The translations under genes were made by a program, and so were the position numbers. From NCBI RefSeq assembly GCF_900114385.1, contig NZ_FOSW01000003.1:434001-498000 (forward strand): 64,000 nucleotides of DNA, read 5' to 3'. Every line of letters starts with the position of its first letter. The stretch's first letter is position 1. The notes under the pieces are model-generated. The model was not told where the DNA came from. It made no database searches and saw nothing but the letters and a program-made list of their open reading frames with translations. The stretch comes from Geodermatophilus ruber (lineage in GTDB: Bacteria; Actinomycetota; Actinomycetes; Mycobacteriales; Geodermatophilaceae). Of the stretch, positions 60,989 through 64,000 are shown in pieces.

Positions 60989-62712
60989 CCGACGGCCTCG
61001 AGCGCAGCAGCGCCCTGTCCTCCGCGGGCAGGGCGCACGCCATGGCCGAGATGGAGTCGGGCGAGCTCGACGTCCTGGTCGTGGGAGGCGGTGTCGTCGG
61101 CACCGGCTGCGCGCTGGACGCCGTCACCCGCGGGCTGCGGGTCGGGCTGGTCGAGGCGCGGGACTGGGCGAGCGGCACCTCCAGCCGGTCCAGCAAGCTG
61201 CTGCACGGCGGGCTGCGCTACCTGGAGATGCTCGACTTCGCCCTGGTCAGGGAGGCGCTGCACGAACGCGGGCTGCACCTGCAGCGCCTGGCCCCCCACC
61301 TGGCCCGGCCGGTGCCCTTCCTCTACCCGCTGGAGCACCGGCTCTGGGAACGGGCCTACGTGGGGGCGGGCATAGCACTCTACGACGCGATGGCCCTCAC
61401 CTCGGGTCACGGCCGGGGGCTGCCGCACCACCGGCACATGACCCGGCGCCGGGCGCTGCGCGAAGCCCCCTGCCTCAAGCCCGACAGCCTGGTCGGCGCC
61501 ATCCAGTACTGGGACGGGCAGGTCGACGACGCCCGCCACGTCATGATGATCGCTCGGACCGCCGCGGCGTACGGGGCGCTCTGCGCCAACCGGGTGGAGG
61601 TCGTGACCTTCCTGCGTCAGGGCGAGCGGGTCACCGGCGCGCGCGCCCGCGACCTGGAGACCGGACGCGAGTTCGACATCGAGGCCGATCAGGTCATCAA
61701 CGCCACCGGCGTCTGGACCGACGACACGCAGAGCATGGTCGGCACCCGGGGGCAGATCCACGTGCAGGCCAGCAAGGGCATCCACCTGGTCGTCCCGCGG
61801 GACCGGATCAACTCGTCCACCGGCATCATCCTGCGGACCGAGAAGAGCGTCCTGTTCGTCATCCCGTGGGGACGGCACTGGATCGTCGGCACGACGGACA
61901 CGCCCTGGACGTACGACAAGGCCCACCCCGCCGCCACCGCCGCCGACATCGAATACGTCCTCGACCACGTCAACGCCGTCCTCCGGACACCGTTGACGCA
62001 CGCCGACGTGGAGGGTGTGTACGCCGGGCTGCGGCCGTTGCTGACCGGGGAGTCCGACGCGACGAGCAAGCTCTCCCGGGAGCACGTCGTCGCCCATCCC
62101 GCCCCGGGCCTCGTCGTCGTCGCGGGCGGCAAGTACACGACCTACCGGGTGATGGCCAAGGACGCGGTCGACGAAGCGAGCCGGGCCCTCGACGAACGGG
62201 TGCCCGAGTCCATCACCGACGAGGTCCCGCTGGTCGGTGCGGAGGGCTACCACGCGCTGTGGAACCAGCGGCACGAGCTCGCTGCGGAGTCGGGCCTGCA
62301 CGTCGCCCGGATCGAGCACCTGCTCCGCCGGCAGGGCACCCTCGTCCTCGACCTGCTGCCACTGGTGGCCGACGACCCGAGCCTGGGGCAGCCGCTCGCG
62401 GGCACGGAGGACTACCTGCGGGCCGAGGTCGTGTACGCGGCCTCGCACGAAGGCGCCCGTCACCTCGACGACGTGCTCGCCCGGCGCACCCGGATCTCGA
62501 TCGAGACCTGGCACCGTGGACTCGAGTCCGCCGAGGAGGCCGCCCGGCTGATGGGCGAGGTCCTCGGCTGGGACGAGGAGCAGATCAAGCGCGAGGTCAA
62601 CTTCTACGAGCGGCGGGTCGCGGCGGAACGGAAATCGCAGGAGCAGCCCGACGACGCGTTCGCCGACGCCGCGCGACTGGAGGCCGGCGACGTGGTCCCG
62701 ACCGCGTCCTAG
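60985..62712 (+). CDS. glpD: Glycerol-3-phosphate dehydrogenase GlpD
   Basis: 575 residues. '[53 protein letters not shown]' in order is the FAD-binding start of GlpD; '[13 protein letters not shown]', '[17 protein letters not shown]' and '[19 protein letters not shown]' follow. It oxidises glycerol 3-phosphate and feeds electrons to quinone. GTG 60985 overlaps the glpK stop (GTGA). An ATG 19 codons later is the alternative. Confidence 0.95.
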   Translation: MTDGLERSSALSSAGRAHAMAEMESGELDVLVVGGGVVGTGCALDAVTRGLRVGLVEARDWASGTSSRSSKLLHGGLRYLEMLDFALVREALHERGLHLQRLAPHLARPVPFLYPLEHRLWERAYVGAGIALYDAMALTSGHGRGLPHHRHMTRRRALREAPCLKPDSLVGAIQYWDGQVDDARHVMMIARTAAAYGALCANRVEVVTFLRQGERVTGARARDLETGREFDIEADQVINATGVWTDDTQSMVGTRGQIHVQASKGIHLVVPRDRINSSTGIILRTEKSVLFVIPWGRHWIVGTTDTPWTYDKAHPAATAADIEYVLDHVNAVLRTPLTHADVEGVYAGLRPLLTGESDATSKLSREHVVAHPAPGLVVVAGGKYTTYRVMAKDAVDEASRALDERVPESITDEVPLVGAEGYHALWNQRHELAAESGLHVARIEHLLRRQGTLVLDLLPLVADDPSLGQPLAGTEDYLRAEVVYAASHEGARHLDDVLARRTRISIETWHRGLESAEEAARLMGEVLGWDEEQIKREVNFYERRVAAERKSQEQPDDAFADAARLEAGDVVPTAS

Positions 62713-62772
62713 CTCCGACGTGGCGGCACCCCTACCGTCCGCCGTGACCTGCGGGTTCAGCCGTCGCGGTGC

Positions 62773-62789
62773 CTGCGTGTCGCACGCAG
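62773..62789 (+). terminator. Hairpin downstream of glpD
   Basis: CTGCGTG (62773-62779) pairs with CACGCAG (62783-62789) around TCG, 61 bases after the glpD stop. It is a likely terminator for glpFKD. The rest of 62713-62987 has no gene and no tRNA-like cloverleaf. Confidence 0.5.
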
Positions 62790-62987
62790 TCCCCGGCAGA
62801 CGACGCGGATGTCCACCCTGCCGACGAGGCGCACCCCTTCGACCACCGGGAGAGGTCGGATCTGGGCGGAGGCAGATCAGGAATCGGAGACGCGGCGCAG
62901 CCAATCGGCGTCCCCCGCGCCAGCGACGGCGACGACCCCTTCGCCCGGCTCGACCGGTCGGGCGCTGTCCGTCCGGCCGGCTCACCG

Positions 62988-64000
62988 TCAGAGGCCGAGG
63001 GACCCGGAGGCGGGGTCGGCCCACCGGCTGGAGGCGTCGTAGGACCGGACCACCAGGGACTTCCACCGGCCGGTCCGGCTGATCTCCTTCTCGCTCACCC
63101 CCTGGGCGTAGGCGGTGGTGGCGAAGCCGCGGCGCAGCGAGTGCGGCGACAGGCCCTCGGCGGAGACCCCGGCGCGGGCGGCGGCGCGCGCCAGGATCAG
63201 GTCCACGCTGCGGGTGCTCAGCCCGGTCGTGCCCAGGCGCTGGCTCGCGCCCTTGCCGACGCTGCGGAACAGCGGCCCGCGGGTCGCCCCCTGCGCGGCG
63301 AGCGCCGCGGTCCAGGCGCGGAGCGCGCGGACCGGGCAGGTGACCGCGCGGACGCCCTCGGCCAGGGCCAGGGTCTCGCCGCGGCCCTCCTGGTCGGTCT
63401 TGCTGAACCGGAGCACGACGTCGAGGCCGCCGTGGCCGGCCGGGGCGAGGTCCTCGATCCGCAGCGCCACCAGGTCGGAGGCCCGCAGGCCCAGGGCGTA
63501 GCCCAGGAGCAGCAGCGCACGGTCGCGCCGCCCGGCGAGCGTGTCGGGGAGGCCCTCGACGAGCGCGCGGACGGTGGCGGTGTCGATCGCGCGGGCCCGG
63601 CGGGGCCGGTGGCCGCTGTGCGCGGCGGTGCGGCGGATCCCGGCGAGGGTGCGGCGCACCCCCTCGGTGTCCCCGGGCGCGGGATGCCCGGCCGCCCGGT
63701 GGGCGTCGTTGAGCCCGGACAACCGCCGGGCGATGTACCGCGGAGCGTGGCCGGCGTCGGCCAGGTGCGCCAGCCAGGCGGCGACGGCCAGGGGGTCGGC
63801 GGGCAGCGCGGTGAGGCCGCGGGCGGTGCACCACCGCCGCCAGGCGGCCACGTCCTGGGCATAGGCCCGGCGGGTGGACTCGGCCTGCGACGCCGAGAGG
63901 TAGGAGCCGACCGCGTCGAGTTCACCGGGCGGCAGCAGCCCGGGCGGCGCCGGCCGGGCGCCGGGTGGCGCGGGGTGGCCGGGGGGATCCCCGGGGCGGA
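62988..64000 (-). CDS. Tyrosine recombinase / phage-type integrase, start beyond the right edge
   Basis: The frame stays open to the window end, so the gene is partial (337 codons visible). SAM-like N-terminal core: 'LSASQAESTRRAYAQDVAAWRRWC'. Catalytic domain: Arg I in 'LLLGYALGLRASDLVAL', Lys in 'RFSKTDQEGRG', 'LSPHSLRRGFATT' (H-x2-R), Trp in 'ISRTGRWKSL' and the nucleophile in 'VVRSYDASSRW'. All catalytic residues are present, so it should be active. It could belong to a mobile element mainly outside the window. No tRNA or attachment-site repeat is visible inside. Confidence 0.9.
   Translation of the reverse strand, partial: RPGDPPGHPAPPGARPAPPGLLPPGELDAVGSYLSASQAESTRRAYAQDVAAWRRWCTARGLTALPADPLAVAAWLAHLADAGHAPRYIARRLSGLNDAHRAAGHPAPGDTEGVRRTLAGIRRTAAHSGHRPRRARAIDTATVRALVEGLPDTLAGRRDRALLLLGYALGLRASDLVALRIEDLAPAGHGGLDVVLRFSKTDQEGRGETLALAEGVRAVTCPVRALRAWTAALAAQGATRGPLFRSVGKGASQRLGTTGLSTRSVDLILARAAARAGVSAEGLSPHSLRRGFATTAYAQGVSEKEISRTGRWKSLVVRSYDASSRWADPASGSLGL

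Noticed and set aside
62713..62987. tRNA gene or attachment site beside the integrase
   Set aside because: The region holds only a 7-bp hairpin; no cloverleaf or duplicated integrase-core sequence can be found.

Overview
This 64 kb window is very GC-rich and densely packed. Many starts are GTG and many genes overlap as ATGA or GTGA. The protein repertoire (universal stress proteins, GlpFKD, DUF3500, GAF/PucR regulators, mycobacterial-type FrdABCD) points to a soil or desert actinobacterium. A member of the Geodermatophilaceae or a close relative is my best guess; that placement is inference, because no rRNA or tRNA gene is present.

Layout from left to right. (1) 0.5-13 kb: a molybdenum-hydroxylase operon (FAD, [2Fe-2S] and Mo-cofactor subunits, a MoxR ATPase and a VWA protein) on the minus strand. 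It is divergent from a GAF/PucR-type regulator and is followed by an MFS transporter, a DUF3500 protein and an aromatic-ring FAD monooxygenase. The molybdenum subunit does not carry the carbon-monoxide dehydrogenase active-site loop, so the set looks like a catabolic locus for a (hetero)aromatic compound. (2) 13-19.8 kb: a GNAT/acyl-CoA-synthetase (Pat-like) protein, a decayed GerW-like gene, single and double universal stress proteins, a shortened hydrogenase-maturation-protease-like protein and a quinone reductase. (3) 19.9-24.4 kb: a sulfatase cassette (formylglycine-generating enzyme, sulfatase, small membrane protein) bracketed by two identical 33-bp repeats, one of them inside a long hairpin. 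(4) 24.5-34.8 kb: an anti-sigma-like ATPase, an MFS transporter and a DUF1345 protein, then a phage-like DNA recombination module: a RecD2 helicase, a Sak4-like ATPase and a Cas4-like Fe-S nuclease on one strand, and ssb on the other. The ssb leader and first codons are duplicated 7.5 kb away in front of a truncated ssb. (5) 34.8-38.3 kb: frdABCD with a small Cys-rich leader gene.

(6) 38.4-45.2 kb: a sulfur module. An ArsR-rhodanese fusion regulator, a metallo-beta-lactamase/double-rhodanese protein and an MFS transporter face a methanethiol oxidase (SBP56) across a palindromic operator; a berberine-bridge-type FAD oxidase follows. (7) 45.2-48.9 kb: metNIQ methionine uptake behind a short leader peptide of the '...SSLCR-stop' type, then an AhpD-like protein. 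(8) 48.9-62.7 kb: a large glycerol/diol region. It holds a B12-dependent diol/glycerol dehydratase in the unusual order small-large-medium with its reactivase, an HbpS/GlcG-like protein, a GAF regulator, the PTS-type dihydroxyacetone kinase dhaKLM, and glpFKD behind a CRP-like site. (9) 63-64 kb: a tyrosine recombinase running off the right edge.

Taken together the genes describe an aerobe with flexible carbon use (aromatics, glycerol, diols), organic-sulfur handling and stress endurance. The most unusual parts are the recombination module with its ssb duplication, the repeat-bracketed sulfatase cassette, and the regulatory palindromes and leader elements noted below.
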